From the NCBI GenBank assembly GCA_002704915.1, contig PAIP01000034.1:417936-481935 (forward strand): a DNA stretch of 64,000 bases, in the 5' to 3' direction. The first letter of the stretch is position 1. The number at the start of each line of letters is the position of its first letter. Positions 25,450 through 35,707 of the stretch are shown here, in pieces. The translations under genes were made by a program, and so were the position numbers. Source of the stretch: Parvularcula sp. GTDB taxonomy: Bacteria > Pseudomonadota > Alphaproteobacteria > Caulobacterales > Parvularculaceae. A model generated the notes under the pieces. The model had not been told where the DNA came from, did not search any database, and was given only the letters and a program-made list of their open reading frames with translations.

Positions 25450-26544
25450 TCAGGCGAGTTTCACGAATTTCGCGATGTCTTCCGCGAGCTCATGGAACGT
25501 TTTCGCGGCGGCATGATCGGTTGCAGCGACAGGCCGTCCGTCATCGGAGGCCTGACGCAAATCCGGGAACAATGGAATGGCTCCCATAAACGGAGCGCCT
25601 AATTCTTTCGCCGCGCGTTCTGCGCCGCCTTCTCCGAACAGAAACTGTTTCGCGCCGTCCGGCCCTTCGAGCCAGGACATGTTTTCAATCACGCCGATCA
25701 ACGGCGTCTCGGTCTGGCGGAAGAGATGCACGCCCCGGCGCACATCTGCCAGCGCCATTTCCTGCGGCGTTGAGACAATGACCGCGCCGGAGAGCTTTTT
25801 CGATTGAATGAGCGAGATATGCGCATCGCCCGTGCCCGGCGGCGTATCCACGAGAAGAATGTCGAGCTCGCCCCAATCCACATCGCTCATGAGCTGACGC
25901 AAGGCCCCCATCACCATGGGGCCGCGCCAGGCGACGGCCTGGTCCGGATCGAGAAGAAAACCGATGGACATGAGCTTGACGCCAAACGCCTCGAACGGGA
26001 CGATCTTGTTGTCGCGCATTTGCGGTTTGCCATCGATGCCGAACAGGGTCGGCAAGGACGGCCCGTAAATGTCGGCGTCGAGAAGGCCGACTTTCAGTCC
26101 GCGAGCCGCAAGCGAAACGGCGAGATTTGCAGCAACGGTCGATTTGCCGACGCCGCCCTTGCCCGAGGCGATGGCGACCATGGATTTGACGCCGGAAAGC
26201 GCCTCGCCGGCGGTCTCAATGCGAGGCTTTTGTTTCAAGCCAAAAGGATTGTCATGGCCGCCGCCAGAGGGCTTTTGCTTTGCCTGCCCGGCGCTGTGGG
26301 CGGTGGCGACGGCGGAGACGCCTGTGACGCCCGGCACGGAGCGGGCCGCGTCTTCGGCGGCTTTCAGCAGTCCTTCGGCGGCCTGCCTGTCCCGATCCGG
26401 GACTTCCAGCGTGAAGCGGACACGGCCGCTGTCATCCGCGGAGAGCCCTCCTACGGCCCCGGCGGAGACGATATTGCGCCCGGAAGCCGGGTCTCTTATG
26501 GCGGAGAGGGCGGCGCGAACGCGCAGGATCAGGCTGTCAGGCAA
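25450..26544 (-). CDS. apbC: Mrp/ApbC-type Fe-S cluster carrier ATPase
   Basis: The protein has 364 residues. The N-terminal ~90 residues are a MIP18 (DUF59) domain. The MinD/Mrp ATPase follows, with the deviant Walker A SGKGGVGKSTVAANLA near residue 130, LLDADIYGPSLPTLFG, and LLVDTPPGTGDAHISL. In many Mrp proteins a CXXC follows VIENMS and holds the bridging cluster; here that spot reads SWLEGPDGAKQFLFG, so those cysteines are missing. It is probably still a cluster-assembly factor of the cytosol. It is convergent with the NTF2-like gene and divergent from hflK. Confidence 0.9.
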   Translation of the reverse strand: MPDSLILRVRAALSAIRDPASGRNIVSAGAVGGLSADDSGRVRFTLEVPDRDRQAAEGLLKAAEDAARSVPGVTGVSAVATAHSAGQAKQKPSGGGHDNPFGLKQKPRIETAGEALSGVKSMVAIASGKGGVGKSTVAANLAVSLAARGLKVGLLDADIYGPSLPTLFGIDGKPQMRDNKIVPFEAFGVKLMSIGFLLDPDQAVAWRGPMVMGALRQLMSDVDWGELDILLVDTPPGTGDAHISLIQSKKLSGAVIVSTPQEMALADVRRGVHLFRQTETPLIGVIENMSWLEGPDGAKQFLFGEGGAERAAKELGAPFMGAIPLFPDLRQASDDGRPVAATDHAAAKTFHELAEDIAKFVKLA

Positions 26545-26700
26545 GCGAGTATCCCTTGAAATCCTTCAAAAAAGCGCAGCGGGCGCGTTGCGCCCGGCAG
26601 ATTCGGTAACATATATACGGCGCAAATCTGGTTCTTCCACCGGCGCCCGCCCAACAAAGGGTCGCGAGGGCGCTAAAATCTTCACGAGAGAGAGGCTTGA

Positions 26701-27879
26701 ATGCCCTGGCAAGACAATTCCGGCAATCGCGGCGGCGGCCGCGGACCCTGGGGGCAACCGCCCCGCGGCGGCAATGGCGGCTCCAACAATAATGGCGGCG
26801 GCCGAGGCGAGCCGCCCGATCTCGAAGATCTGCTCCAGGCATCCCGTCAACGTCTGAAGCGCGCGTTCCCGCAAGGCGGGCGTGGCGGCGGCGGTCAAGG
26901 CGGCGGCGGCGGTTTTCAGCTCAACAAATCTACTGGCGGATTGATCGCCGGCGGTCTCGTCGCCCTGTGGCTGATCAGCGGCTTCTATCAGGTCGACACA
27001 AAGGAGCTCGCGGTCGTCACAACCTTCGGCGAGTATCAAAGGGTGACCGGGCCGGGCCTGCATTGGCGGTTTCCATCGCCCATTCAGAATGTGCGCAAGG
27101 AGCCGGTTGAAACGCAGAATGAAATGTCGATCCCGGCAACGACGCGCCGCGGCGGCGCTATTCCCGAAGGTCTCATGCTCACCGGCGACAAGAATATTGT
27201 CGACGTAGCTTTTGTCGTGCAGTGGAAAATCAAATCCGGCCGCGTGGCTGACGAGGGCGACGACCTGCCGGGTGTCGCGCAGTATATTTTCAATATCGAC
27301 AATCCTGAAGATTTGGTGCGCACGATCAGTGAAGCCTCCATGCGTGAGGTCGTCGGCCGCAACACGCTTGATTACGTTCAGACGGAAGGGCGCGCGGAAG
27401 TGGCTCAGGAAAGCAAGGAGCTTATTCAGTCCGCTCTCGACGCTTATGAAGCCGGCATTGAAATCAACCGCGTCAACCTCACCCTGGCGGAGCCGCCCAC
27501 CGATGAGGTTAACGAGGCGTTTCGCGACGTTCAGGCTGCGGAACAAAACCAGGCTACGGTTATTCAACAGGCGCGTCAGTACACAAACCAGGTCGTGCCG
27601 GAAGCGCGCGGTCAGGCGCAGCGTATTCTCGAAGAAGCCGGCGCCTATGCGGCGGAACGCACAGCCGATGCCCGCGGTCAGGCCGCTCGCTTCAACGAGA
27701 TTTACGCCGAATACGCCCAGGCGCCGGAAGTCACGCGCCAGCGCATGTATCTGGAAACCGTGGAGCGCGTTTTAGGCGACATGGACAAGATCATTGTCGA
27801 GGAAGGCGCGGGCTCGGGGGTGGTGCCTTATCTGCCTCTTGATCAGGTGCGCCGACAGCAGCAAGGAGGGAGCAACTAA
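26701..27879 (+). CDS. hflK: FtsH protease modulator HflK
   Basis: The protein has 392 residues. An N-terminal Gly/Asn-rich cytoplasmic stretch (about 1-75) is followed by one membrane helix (about 80-96, GLIAGGLVALWLISG) and an SPFH/band-7 domain (TFGEYQRVTGPGLHWRFPSP onward). A helical tail with AEQNQATVIQQARQYTNQVV follows. HflK and HflC form a ring around FtsH and restrain its degradation of membrane proteins. It is the first gene of hflK-hflC, with degP 125 bp after hflC. Confidence 0.96.
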   Translation: MPWQDNSGNRGGGRGPWGQPPRGGNGGSNNNGGGRGEPPDLEDLLQASRQRLKRAFPQGGRGGGGQGGGGGFQLNKSTGGLIAGGLVALWLISGFYQVDTKELAVVTTFGEYQRVTGPGLHWRFPSPIQNVRKEPVETQNEMSIPATTRRGGAIPEGLMLTGDKNIVDVAFVVQWKIKSGRVADEGDDLPGVAQYIFNIDNPEDLVRTISEASMREVVGRNTLDYVQTEGRAEVAQESKELIQSALDAYEAGIEINRVNLTLAEPPTDEVNEAFRDVQAAEQNQATVIQQARQYTNQVVPEARGQAQRILEEAGAYAAERTADARGQAARFNEIYAEYAQAPEVTRQRMYLETVERVLGDMDKIIVEEGAGSGVVPYLPLDQVRRQQQGGSN

Positions 27880-27880
27880 A

Positions 27881-28756
27881 ATGAACAGATTATCTCTTCC
27901 CCTCATAGGCATCGTTCTTGCCGTGGTGCTCGTCATCCTGTTCAACTCGGCGTTCATCGTTCCTGAAACGCATTCGGCGCTGGTGTTCCGGTTCGGCGAA
28001 CCGAAAAATCAGTACACGGAGGCGGGATTGCGGTTCAAAACGCCTTTCATCGAAAATGTCCGCTTTATCGACCAGCGAAACCGCAATCTCGATCAGGAGC
28101 CGACGGAAATTATCGCCCGCAATCAGGAACGCCTGATTGTCGACGCCTTTGCGCGTTATAAAATTACCGATCCGTTGCTGTTCTATCAGCGCGTCAGCAA
28201 TGAAGAGCGCGGCGAGCGGCGCCTCGGGTCCATTCTCGAAGACTCGATCCGCGCCGTGCTCGGCTCCGTCACGGTTGACGAAATCATCTCCGAACGGCGC
28301 AGCGAGCTGATGGGGCAGATTCAGGAGCAGCTCACGACATCTGCCCGTCCCCTTGGCGTCGAAATTATTGATGTGAAGATCCGCCGGGCTGATCTTCCGC
28401 AGACGAACTCTGAGGCGGTGTTTCAGCGCATGATCGCCGAACGCCGGCAGCTCGCCCAGCAATATCGCTCCGAAGGTAATGAGCGGGCGAACCAGATTCG
28501 CGCCCAGGCCGACCGTCAGGTCATCGAGATCAAGGCCCAGGCCGAAGAAGAAGCGCAGAAAATTCGTGGCTCCGCGGACGCGCAGCGAAACGCGATTTTC
28601 GCCAGCGCCTACGGCAAGGATCCGGAGTTCTTCGCCTTCTACCGCTCGCTGCTCGCATACGAAGAAGCGCTGCAGGACGGTGAAACCACAATCCTGCTCT
28701 CGCCGGAAAGCGAATTTTTCCGGTATTTCAATAACTTGCAAGGAAACCGTCAATAA
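27881..28756 (+). CDS. hflC: FtsH protease modulator HflC
   Basis: The protein has 291 residues from ATG 27881, preceded by a strong aaggaggg site in the last codons of hflK. A membrane helix (about 5-25) precedes the SPFH domain (ETHSALVFRFGEPKNQYTEAG), the conserved IRRADLP, a RRQLAQQYRSEGNERANQIR helix and a C-terminal FRYFNN tail. It pairs with HflK in the inner membrane. The start lies one base after the hflK stop, so the two are coupled. Confidence 0.96.
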   Translation: MNRLSLPLIGIVLAVVLVILFNSAFIVPETHSALVFRFGEPKNQYTEAGLRFKTPFIENVRFIDQRNRNLDQEPTEIIARNQERLIVDAFARYKITDPLLFYQRVSNEERGERRLGSILEDSIRAVLGSVTVDEIISERRSELMGQIQEQLTTSARPLGVEIIDVKIRRADLPQTNSEAVFQRMIAERRQLAQQYRSEGNERANQIRAQADRQVIEIKAQAEEEAQKIRGSADAQRNAIFASAYGKDPEFFAFYRSLLAYEEALQDGETTILLSPESEFFRYFNNLQGNRQ

Positions 28757-28792
28757 ATCCGCTGTGTTCGGTCAAATTGATGCGAAATCGGC

Positions 28793-28826
28793 CCGCCCGC
28801 CCGCAAGAAAGTTTGCGGGCGGGCGG
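28793..28826 (+). terminator. Strong GC hairpin between hflC and degP-like gene
   Basis: ccgcccgcccgcaa (28793-28806) and ttgcgggcgggcgg (28813-28826) form a 14-bp stem with a 6-nt loop, followed by cttt. It lies 36 bp after hflC and probably reduces read-through into the protease gene. Confidence 0.65.
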
Positions 28827-28881
28827 CTTTGCGTTAACCTGATAAATCTAAGGTTTGGTTCCGGGGAAAGAAGAGGCGGTT

Positions 28882-30264
28882 ATGGCTCGTTTGGGAGTTG
28901 TTCGGGGGCTCTTGGTTGGAATTCTGGCGACGGCGGCGCTTTTGGCTGGCCCCGTTGCTGCGGCGCCAGGGCGCGGCGCGCCTGACAGTTTCGCCGATCT
29001 TGCTGAAAAGCTGACGCCGGCAGTGGTCAATATCTCTTCGGCCCAGCGTGCGCGCGGCGGCCGCGCCAGCGGCGAACTGGCGCCGCTTCAGCGCAAGTTC
29101 AATCAGCCCGCAGTCTCGCTGGGCTCGGGGTTCATCATCGATCCGGAAGGCATTGTGGTCACCAATAATCATGTGATCGACAACGCCGAGAACATCACCG
29201 TGACGCTTTGGGACGGCCGCGAAATTTCCGCGGTTGTGAAGGGACGCGACCGTGAAACAGATCTTGCGGTTCTTCAGCTCGAAGGCGGCGGCCGCTTTCC
29301 TTATGTGGAGTTCGGCGATTCCGATGCGGCGCGCGTGGGCGACTGGGTCATCGCCATCGGCAATCCTTTCGGTCTTGGCGGGACGGTGACGGTGGGCATC
29401 GTGTCGGCGCGCAATCGCGACATTAATTCGGGCCAGTATGACGATTTCATCCAGACGGACGCCGCCATCAATCGCGGCAATTCCGGCGGCCCGCTTTTCG
29501 ATATGGACGGCAAGGTCGTTGGCGTGAACACCGCCATCTACTCCCAGACCGGCGGTTCGGTCGGCGTCGGCTTCGCTGTGCCGGCCGATCTGGCGGATAC
29601 CGTGGTCACGCAGCTTTTGGATTACGGCGAAACCCGGCGCGGCTGGTTGGGCGTGTCTATAGATGACGTGACGCCGGAACTTGCATCGTCGTTGAAGCTG
29701 CGCACGCCCGTGGGCGCGGTCGTCACGGTCGTTCGTCCGAACAGCCCGGCCTCCGACGCCGGGCTTGAGCCCAACGACGTCATTCTGGAATTCAACCGCC
29801 GTGAGATCGAAAGCGTTCGCGACCTGACGCGGGCGGTCGCGGACACGCCCATCGGCACGACTGTACCCATGGAAGTCTTGCGCGACGGCCGTCGTATGAC
29901 GGTTCGGGTGAGGGTCGATCGCCGGGAAACGAGAATGCTCGCCGCAAACAGCGCGAACATCTTGCCGGCCAACGCGGCGCGCGGCTCCGGCCTGACATTG
30001 CAGGAAGCGACCGATGACGTGCGCCAGGCCTATGGCTTGCCGCCGACAGTGCAAGGGGTGGTCGTCACGGCTGTCGATCCTGAAAGCGCCGCCGCAATCG
30101 TTTTGCAGCCGGGCGATGTCATTCTCGAAATCGGCTGGGAGCGCGTGACGCGTCCTTCCGCCGCTGTCGACAAGCTCGGCAAGCTGAGAAATCTCAATAG
30201 CGGTCCGGTGCAGATCTACGTGCAGCGCGGCGATCTTCTGTTTTACGAATCGCTGCGGCCGTAA
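28882..30264 (+). CDS. DegP/DegQ-type periplasmic serine protease
   Basis: The protein has 460 residues from ATG 28882. A signal peptide (GLLVGILATAALLAGPVAAA) leads to the trypsin-like domain with a complete triad: His in VTNNHVIDNAENI, Asp in RDRETDLAVLQL and Ser in INRGNSGGPLFD. Two PDZ domains follow (about 260-350 and 365-460). It degrades or refolds damaged envelope proteins. Its position after hflKC is common in proteobacteria. DegP, DegQ and DegS cannot be separated by sequence alone, although two PDZ domains exclude DegS. Confidence 0.93.
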   Translation: MARLGVVRGLLVGILATAALLAGPVAAAPGRGAPDSFADLAEKLTPAVVNISSAQRARGGRASGELAPLQRKFNQPAVSLGSGFIIDPEGIVVTNNHVIDNAENITVTLWDGREISAVVKGRDRETDLAVLQLEGGGRFPYVEFGDSDAARVGDWVIAIGNPFGLGGTVTVGIVSARNRDINSGQYDDFIQTDAAINRGNSGGPLFDMDGKVVGVNTAIYSQTGGSVGVGFAVPADLADTVVTQLLDYGETRRGWLGVSIDDVTPELASSLKLRTPVGAVVTVVRPNSPASDAGLEPNDVILEFNRREIESVRDLTRAVADTPIGTTVPMEVLRDGRRMTVRVRVDRRETRMLAANSANILPANAARGSGLTLQEATDDVRQAYGLPPTVQGVVVTAVDPESAAAIVLQPGDVILEIGWERVTRPSAAVDKLGKLRNLNSGPVQIYVQRGDLLFYESLRP

Positions 30265-30269
30265 GGCTT

Positions 30270-31166
30270 CTAGGCTGCAAATTCCGATTTTGGGATGCCC
30301 TGAAGAAAGAGCAGGGCGGTGAGATCGCCATGAGTGATCCGCGCCTCTGCCGATTGCGCGACCGCCGGTTTCGCGCGGAACGCAACGCCCAGCCCTGAAC
30401 GCGCCATCATGGCGAGATCGTTGGCGCCGTCGCCCACTGCTATGGTCTCGGCAAGCGGCACGTCATGTTTTGCAGCGATCGCCTCCAGCGCTTCGAGTTT
30501 CGCAGCCTGGCCTAAAATGGGGTGTTTGACCTTGCCGGTGAGCTTTCCGTTCTCGATCAGCAATTCATTGGCCTGCTGATGAATGAAGCCGGCCCGCTGC
30601 GCCACTCTGGATGTGAAAAAGGTAAAGCCGCCGGAAACGAGCGCCGTGACGGCGCCCCTTTCATTCATGGTCTGGACAAGCGTCTGCGCGCCTGGCGTCA
30701 GGGAAATGTGCTTGGCGAATGTTTCTTCCAGGACGCTTTCGGAAAGTCCCTCCAGCATGGCGACCCGTTCCGTAAGCGCGCCTTCGAAATCGAGTTCGCC
30801 GCGCATGGCTTTGCCGGTGATCTCCGAGATTTCTTTTCGCTTGCCGGCGAATGCGGCAAGTTCGTCGATGCATTCCTGCTCGATAATCGTGGAATCCATG
30901 TCCGCGATGAGGAGCTTTTTGCGGCGATTGTCGGCCGGGACGATATTGGCGTCGACCCGCGCATGAATGGCGATCTCGGCGATTTTCGGCAGGAAATCCG
31001 GTCTCGGATGCTCCTCAAGGGCGATGTCGTAGGCCTCGCCAGGGGCGAGTTCCGAGGGCGCGTCCGCCGCGCGATAGGGCTCGACAACATGAAGAAACCG
31101 ATCCAGCAACGCAGGGCTGATCGGCTCTTTCGACGGGTTCGTGATAAGCGAAAGAACAAATTTCAT
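30270..31166 (-). CDS. serB: Phosphoserine phosphatase
   Basis: The protein has 298 residues from the ATG at 31166; the ORF's upstream residues are antisense to miaA. The HAD phosphatase domain starts near residue 85, with the catalytic LIADMDSTIIEQECIDELA, the motif-II serine in VSGGFTFFTSRVA and the Mg-binding GDGANDLAMM. The N-terminal ~80 residues form the small regulatory-type domain common in SerB. It makes serine from phosphoserine. It ends 5 bp from the convergent degP-like gene and starts 13 bp from the divergent miaA start. Confidence 0.96.
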   Translation of the reverse strand: MKFVLSLITNPSKEPISPALLDRFLHVVEPYRAADAPSELAPGEAYDIALEEHPRPDFLPKIAEIAIHARVDANIVPADNRRKKLLIADMDSTIIEQECIDELAAFAGKRKEISEITGKAMRGELDFEGALTERVAMLEGLSESVLEETFAKHISLTPGAQTLVQTMNERGAVTALVSGGFTFFTSRVAQRAGFIHQQANELLIENGKLTGKVKHPILGQAAKLEALEAIAAKHDVPLAETIAVGDGANDLAMMARSGLGVAFRAKPAVAQSAEARITHGDLTALLFLQGIPKSEFAA

Positions 31167-31179
31167 ACGGGTTTGATTC

Positions 31180-32109
31180 GTGAAAACACCGGGCCTCATC
31201 TTCATCGCAGGACCGACCGCCAGTGGCAAATCGGCGGCCGCGTTGTCGCTTGCCCGGGCCCTTGACGGCGAGGTCGTCAACGCTGACGCCATGCAAGTCT
31301 ATGGTGATTTGAATGTTATAACAGCCCGACCAACAGCCGATGATCGGGACCAAGCGCCGCACCATCTTTATGGTGTAATTCAAGGGTTTGAACGTTTCTC
31401 CGCCGGGCGCTGGGCGCGGCTGGCCAAACAAGTGTTATATCAATGCGATGCGCACGGGAAAGTTGCGCTGGTGTGCGGCGGAACCGGTCTTTATTTCCGC
31501 GCCCTGGAAGAAGGGCTCTCGCCCATCCCTGACATTCCCCAAGAGACACGGGCTGCGGCCGAGGCGCGGCGGCGCGAGGTTGGGCCGGAAGCCTTTCGTG
31601 AAGAAGTTGTCGCCCGCGACCCCGCTATGGCGCGATTGCCGGCGGGGGACGCCCAGCGGCTGATGCGCGCCTGGGAGGTCCTTGAGGCGACGGGCAAGCC
31701 GCTCTCATGGCATCAGGCGCAACCGCGCGTTCCGCTGATCGATAAGGTCGATGCGCGCATCGTCATCGAACCGCCCCGGGACGTTCTTTACGCCCGCTGC
31801 GATGCGCGCGCTGCAGCTATGATGGCGGAGGGCGCCGTGGAAGAGGTTAGGGCTCTTCTTGAGCGAGATCTCGATCCTGACCTGCCGGTGATGAAGGCGC
31901 TTGGCGTGCCGGAAATCGCCGCCATGCTGCACAGTGAGATCGACGAACAGGGGGCGCTGGAAATGTTGCAGCAGAATACCCGTCGCTTCGCCAAGCGACA
32001 GCTCACCTGGTTCCGAAATCAGGCGTCCGACTGGCCGCGCGCTGAAAATGCTAAAGAGGCGGAGTCCCGCATTCTCGAACAGCTCAGAGCGTTTTCCGCG
32101 AAAGTGTGA
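31180..32109 (+). CDS. miaA: tRNA dimethylallyltransferase
   Basis: The protein has 309 residues, starting with GTG. It has the P-loop IFIAGPTASGKSAAALSLA, the substrate block VNADAMQVYGDLNVITARP, VCGGTGLYFRALEEG and the C-terminal RRFAKRQLTWFRNQ. It transfers the dimethylallyl group to A37 of tRNAs that read UNN codons. It is divergent from serB, and only 13 bp separate the two start codons, so any promoter must lie within the opposite gene. Confidence 0.95.
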   Translation: MKTPGLIFIAGPTASGKSAAALSLARALDGEVVNADAMQVYGDLNVITARPTADDRDQAPHHLYGVIQGFERFSAGRWARLAKQVLYQCDAHGKVALVCGGTGLYFRALEEGLSPIPDIPQETRAAAEARRREVGPEAFREEVVARDPAMARLPAGDAQRLMRAWEVLEATGKPLSWHQAQPRVPLIDKVDARIVIEPPRDVLYARCDARAAAMMAEGAVEEVRALLERDLDPDLPVMKALGVPEIAAMLHSEIDEQGALEMLQQNTRRFAKRQLTWFRNQASDWPRAENAKEAESRILEQLRAFSAKV

Positions 32110-32219
32110 GCGTGTCGGGTTTTCGAGAAGGCGACCAGACAAAACCCAGCTCACCACAACGTGACGCGGCGTTGCGACGATCTGCGCTAAACTCGCGCCA
32201 GCGGCAGGAGGAGACGACC

Positions 32220-32675
32220 ATGAAAAACATACTGACCGGCGCGGCGTTCGCCATCGCGTCGATGATCTCGACGGCCTATGCAGGCCCTGTGGAAGAGATG
32301 CTGGATGTGGATCGTGCATTCGCCGCAATGGCGCAAGACCAGGGTGTTCCAGCCGCCTTCGCCGCTTATGCGGCCGAGGATGTGCGCATGTTCCCTGAAG
32401 GCGGCGCTCCTTACACAGGCCGCGACGCGCTGATTGAACGCTTTTCAAGCTGGCCTGAAGGCGCAACGCTTTTATGGACCCCCATGGACGGCGTAGCGGC
32501 GCCCGGCGGCGACTTCGGTTATACTTGGGGCGCCTATGTCTTCACAGCGCAGGGCGAAGATGGCGAAACATCCTCATACGGAAAATATGTCTCCATCTGG
32601 CGCAAGGATGACGGCGAATGGAAATTCATCGCCGATATCGGCAATCAGGGGCCGGCGCCTGAAGCGGAAGATTAG
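32220..32675 (+). CDS. Periplasmic DUF4440/SnoaL-like protein
   Basis: The protein has 151 residues from ATG 32220, which follows a clear caggagg site; the ORF's first 38 residues are leader. A signal peptide (ILTGAAFAIASMISTAYA) is followed by an NTF2-like domain (EEMLDVDRAFAAMAQDQGVP to VSIWRKDDGEWKFIADIGNQ), the DUF4440 pattern. Substrate and role are unknown. The gene follows miaA by 110 bp and its stop overlaps the convergent lysozyme gene by 4 bp. Confidence 0.75.
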   Translation: MKNILTGAAFAIASMISTAYAGPVEEMLDVDRAFAAMAQDQGVPAAFAAYAAEDVRMFPEGGAPYTGRDALIERFSSWPEGATLLWTPMDGVAAPGGDFGYTWGAYVFTAQGEDGETSSYGKYVSIWRKDDGEWKFIADIGNQGPAPEAED

Positions 32676-33382
32676 GCCGGCGTCAGGAAAAGGTCGCGCT
32701 CTTTTTGCCGGCGTTCTGTCAAATACGGGACCGACTGGAGCTCGCCATTCACGCGCACGCGGTTATGAATAAGAAATCCGTCCGCCGCGCCGTCGTAGTC
32801 GCCGGCGTTAATCCGTTCAAGGACGGTCGTCCGTGAAAAGCCGCTTTCTCCGAGATTGTAGGCGAGCGACACCATGGCGGAAAACTGGTTCTCGTTCACG
32901 GGGACCGTCACCAGTCTTCTGACCGTATCTTCCGATGCGCGCACGTCTTCGCGCAGCAATTGCTCAGCCTCTTGTTCGGTGATGGTCATGCCGGCTTGCG
33001 CCGTGCGTCTATGGCCGTAGCCGATGAGCCATTCCCCGCCCGCCTCGTAAGCTTCCAGACGCAACCCTTCGCTATCCTTGATGATTTGAAGCCCGGCGTC
33101 ATTGATGCGCAGCTCTGAAGTCGCTGTCGCGCCCTGATCGTCCGAAGCGGGTTGGCGCGCCGGCGGCGCCGGGTCGCTGGCTGAGGGCTCAGCGTCGCTT
33201 GTCTGGTGTTCCGTTTCGACGCCGCTTTCCGGGATCGGTTCATCGAGCTTGTCGAACCATGCGTCGATAGCGGAAAAACCGCCATCGGCGGCGGACCTTG
33301 CCCAGCCCGGCAGGCCGTAGCGATCGCCCATAAACATCCCCAGAACGAAAAACAGCAGCCACAGAACCAGTCTGAAACGCAT
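32672..33382 (-). CDS. Membrane-anchored GH24 (T4-type) lysozyme-like protein
   Basis: The protein has 236 residues from the ATG at 33382. An N-terminal signal anchor (LVLWLLFFVLGMFMG) and a Pro/Asp/Glu-rich linker precede a lysozyme domain from about residue 93. IIKDSEGLRLEAYEAGGEWL aligns with the T4 lysozyme catalytic start, and GYGHRRT, NQFSAMVSLAYNLG and LTERRQKERDLFL with later family motifs. The catalytic Glu is present, but the usual Asp (YxD) and Thr (T-I-G) positions read Glu and Leu. No phage gene lies nearby, so this is a chromosomal wall enzyme or a binding derivative. Confidence 0.8.
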   Translation of the reverse strand: MRFRLVLWLLFFVLGMFMGDRYGLPGWARSAADGGFSAIDAWFDKLDEPIPESGVETEHQTSDAEPSASDPAPPARQPASDDQGATATSELRINDAGLQIIKDSEGLRLEAYEAGGEWLIGYGHRRTAQAGMTITEQEAEQLLREDVRASEDTVRRLVTVPVNENQFSAMVSLAYNLGESGFSRTTVLERINAGDYDGAADGFLIHNRVRVNGELQSVPYLTERRQKERDLFLTPA

Positions 33383-33673
33383 GGAACTCCCCCTCCTTAC
33401 CCCGGCCCGCAGGGCGCAGACTTTCCCCATCTGAATGCTGGCCTTTTGCCGCAGAAAGCGCAATTCACGCTTTTAGCAGGTTAATGCTTGATTGCTTTCA
33501 TGGGGTGCTGGCGTTATTAAATCACATCATATGGCGGGCCGTCCGGGGATGGAGAAGACCGGTCCTTTGGGTAGAATGGCGTCTGGTCTGGGATTCGGTC
33601 GGGCGCGCCGGACTTAACTGCGCGGCGGGGAGCGCTATGGCCGGTTCAGCGTAAAAGCGGGACCCATCAGGGT

Positions 33674-34447
33674 ATGGTCGAGTTTCTGCGCCGTCTGGGG
33701 CGCTTTTTGACATCCATGGACGCCAAGGCGATCACCTCCCTTGCGGTGTCCCTGTTTCTGTTGGCGTTCGTCATCTTGATGCTCGCCTATGGCCAGCAGT
33801 GGCTTAATCTTGAGCAGGAAAACCAGGACAAGCTGAACCGCATGCTGGCCGAGGTTGCGGAGTCGCCCTTCGCCGTGCTCGGCGTGATGTCGATCTTCGC
33901 CTTTCTGGCGCTGACGGGTTTCCCTCAAATCCTCCTGATTACAGCGACTGTCATTGTCTTCGGACCCAAAAACGGCGCATTTTATTCGTGGTTGGCGACC
34001 ATGGCGAGCGCGACGCTGACCTTCGGGCTCGGCCATTTTCTCGGGGGGCGCTGGGTCCGGCGCTTTGGCGGCGAGCGGGTGCAGCGCACCATCGACTTCA
34101 TAGGCCGGCACGGCATTCTCGCGAGCGGTCTTGTGCGCGTCGTGCCGTCGGCGCCGTTCATCGTCGTCAACGCCGCCGCCGGCGCGGCGCATATCCCCAT
34201 GTGGAAATACTGGGCCGGCACGGGCGTCGGCATAATTCCGAAAATTCTTTTGGTGGCGGGGCTTGCGGCCTTCACGCCGGATGCGAACGCGCTGAAAGAC
34301 GGCGTCGCCGGTCTGGTCGATTTCTTCACCACCAGAGATCCGGCCCATCTGTCGATCGTGGCGCTGATCGTCATCGGCTGGCTTGGCTTCCTGATCCTGG
34401 TGCGCTGGCTTTACCGCCGGCTTCGAAAGCAGGACCATGGGGATTAA
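33674..34447 (+). CDS. VTT-domain (TVP38/DedA-like) membrane protein
   Basis: The protein has 257 residues. A first membrane helix (SLAVSLFLLAFVILMLAYGQQ) is followed by the VTT domain, with FLALTGFPQILLITATVIVFGPKNGAFYSW, GHFLGGRWVRRFGGERVQRTI and the re-entrant-loop block GLVRVVPSAPFIVVNAAAGAAHIPMWKYWAGT. Members are thought to act in lipid scrambling or transport and membrane homeostasis. It is monocistronic, 159 bp upstream of mreB. Confidence 0.85.
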   Translation: MVEFLRRLGRFLTSMDAKAITSLAVSLFLLAFVILMLAYGQQWLNLEQENQDKLNRMLAEVAESPFAVLGVMSIFAFLALTGFPQILLITATVIVFGPKNGAFYSWLATMASATLTFGLGHFLGGRWVRRFGGERVQRTIDFIGRHGILASGLVRVVPSAPFIVVNAAAGAAHIPMWKYWAGTGVGIIPKILLVAGLAAFTPDANALKDGVAGLVDFFTTRDPAHLSIVALIVIGWLGFLILVRWLYRRLRKQDHGD

Positions 34448-34576
34448 GAAAGTCTGCGGGCGTTAAAGAATCTTGGTAGACCGTAAATGGAACAGCGCCG
34501 AAAATACCGGAAAAAGCCAGCGTTTCGGGCTTTTGTTGACGATTTAGGAACGCATTAAGGATAAGACCGTCCGTGA

Positions 34577-35647
<1,071 letters not shown>

Positions 35648-35707
35648 GGCGCGACCCGGATGTAGCGAGCGTGAACGGCGCGACCAAACGGAATACGTTC
35701 GCTAGGC

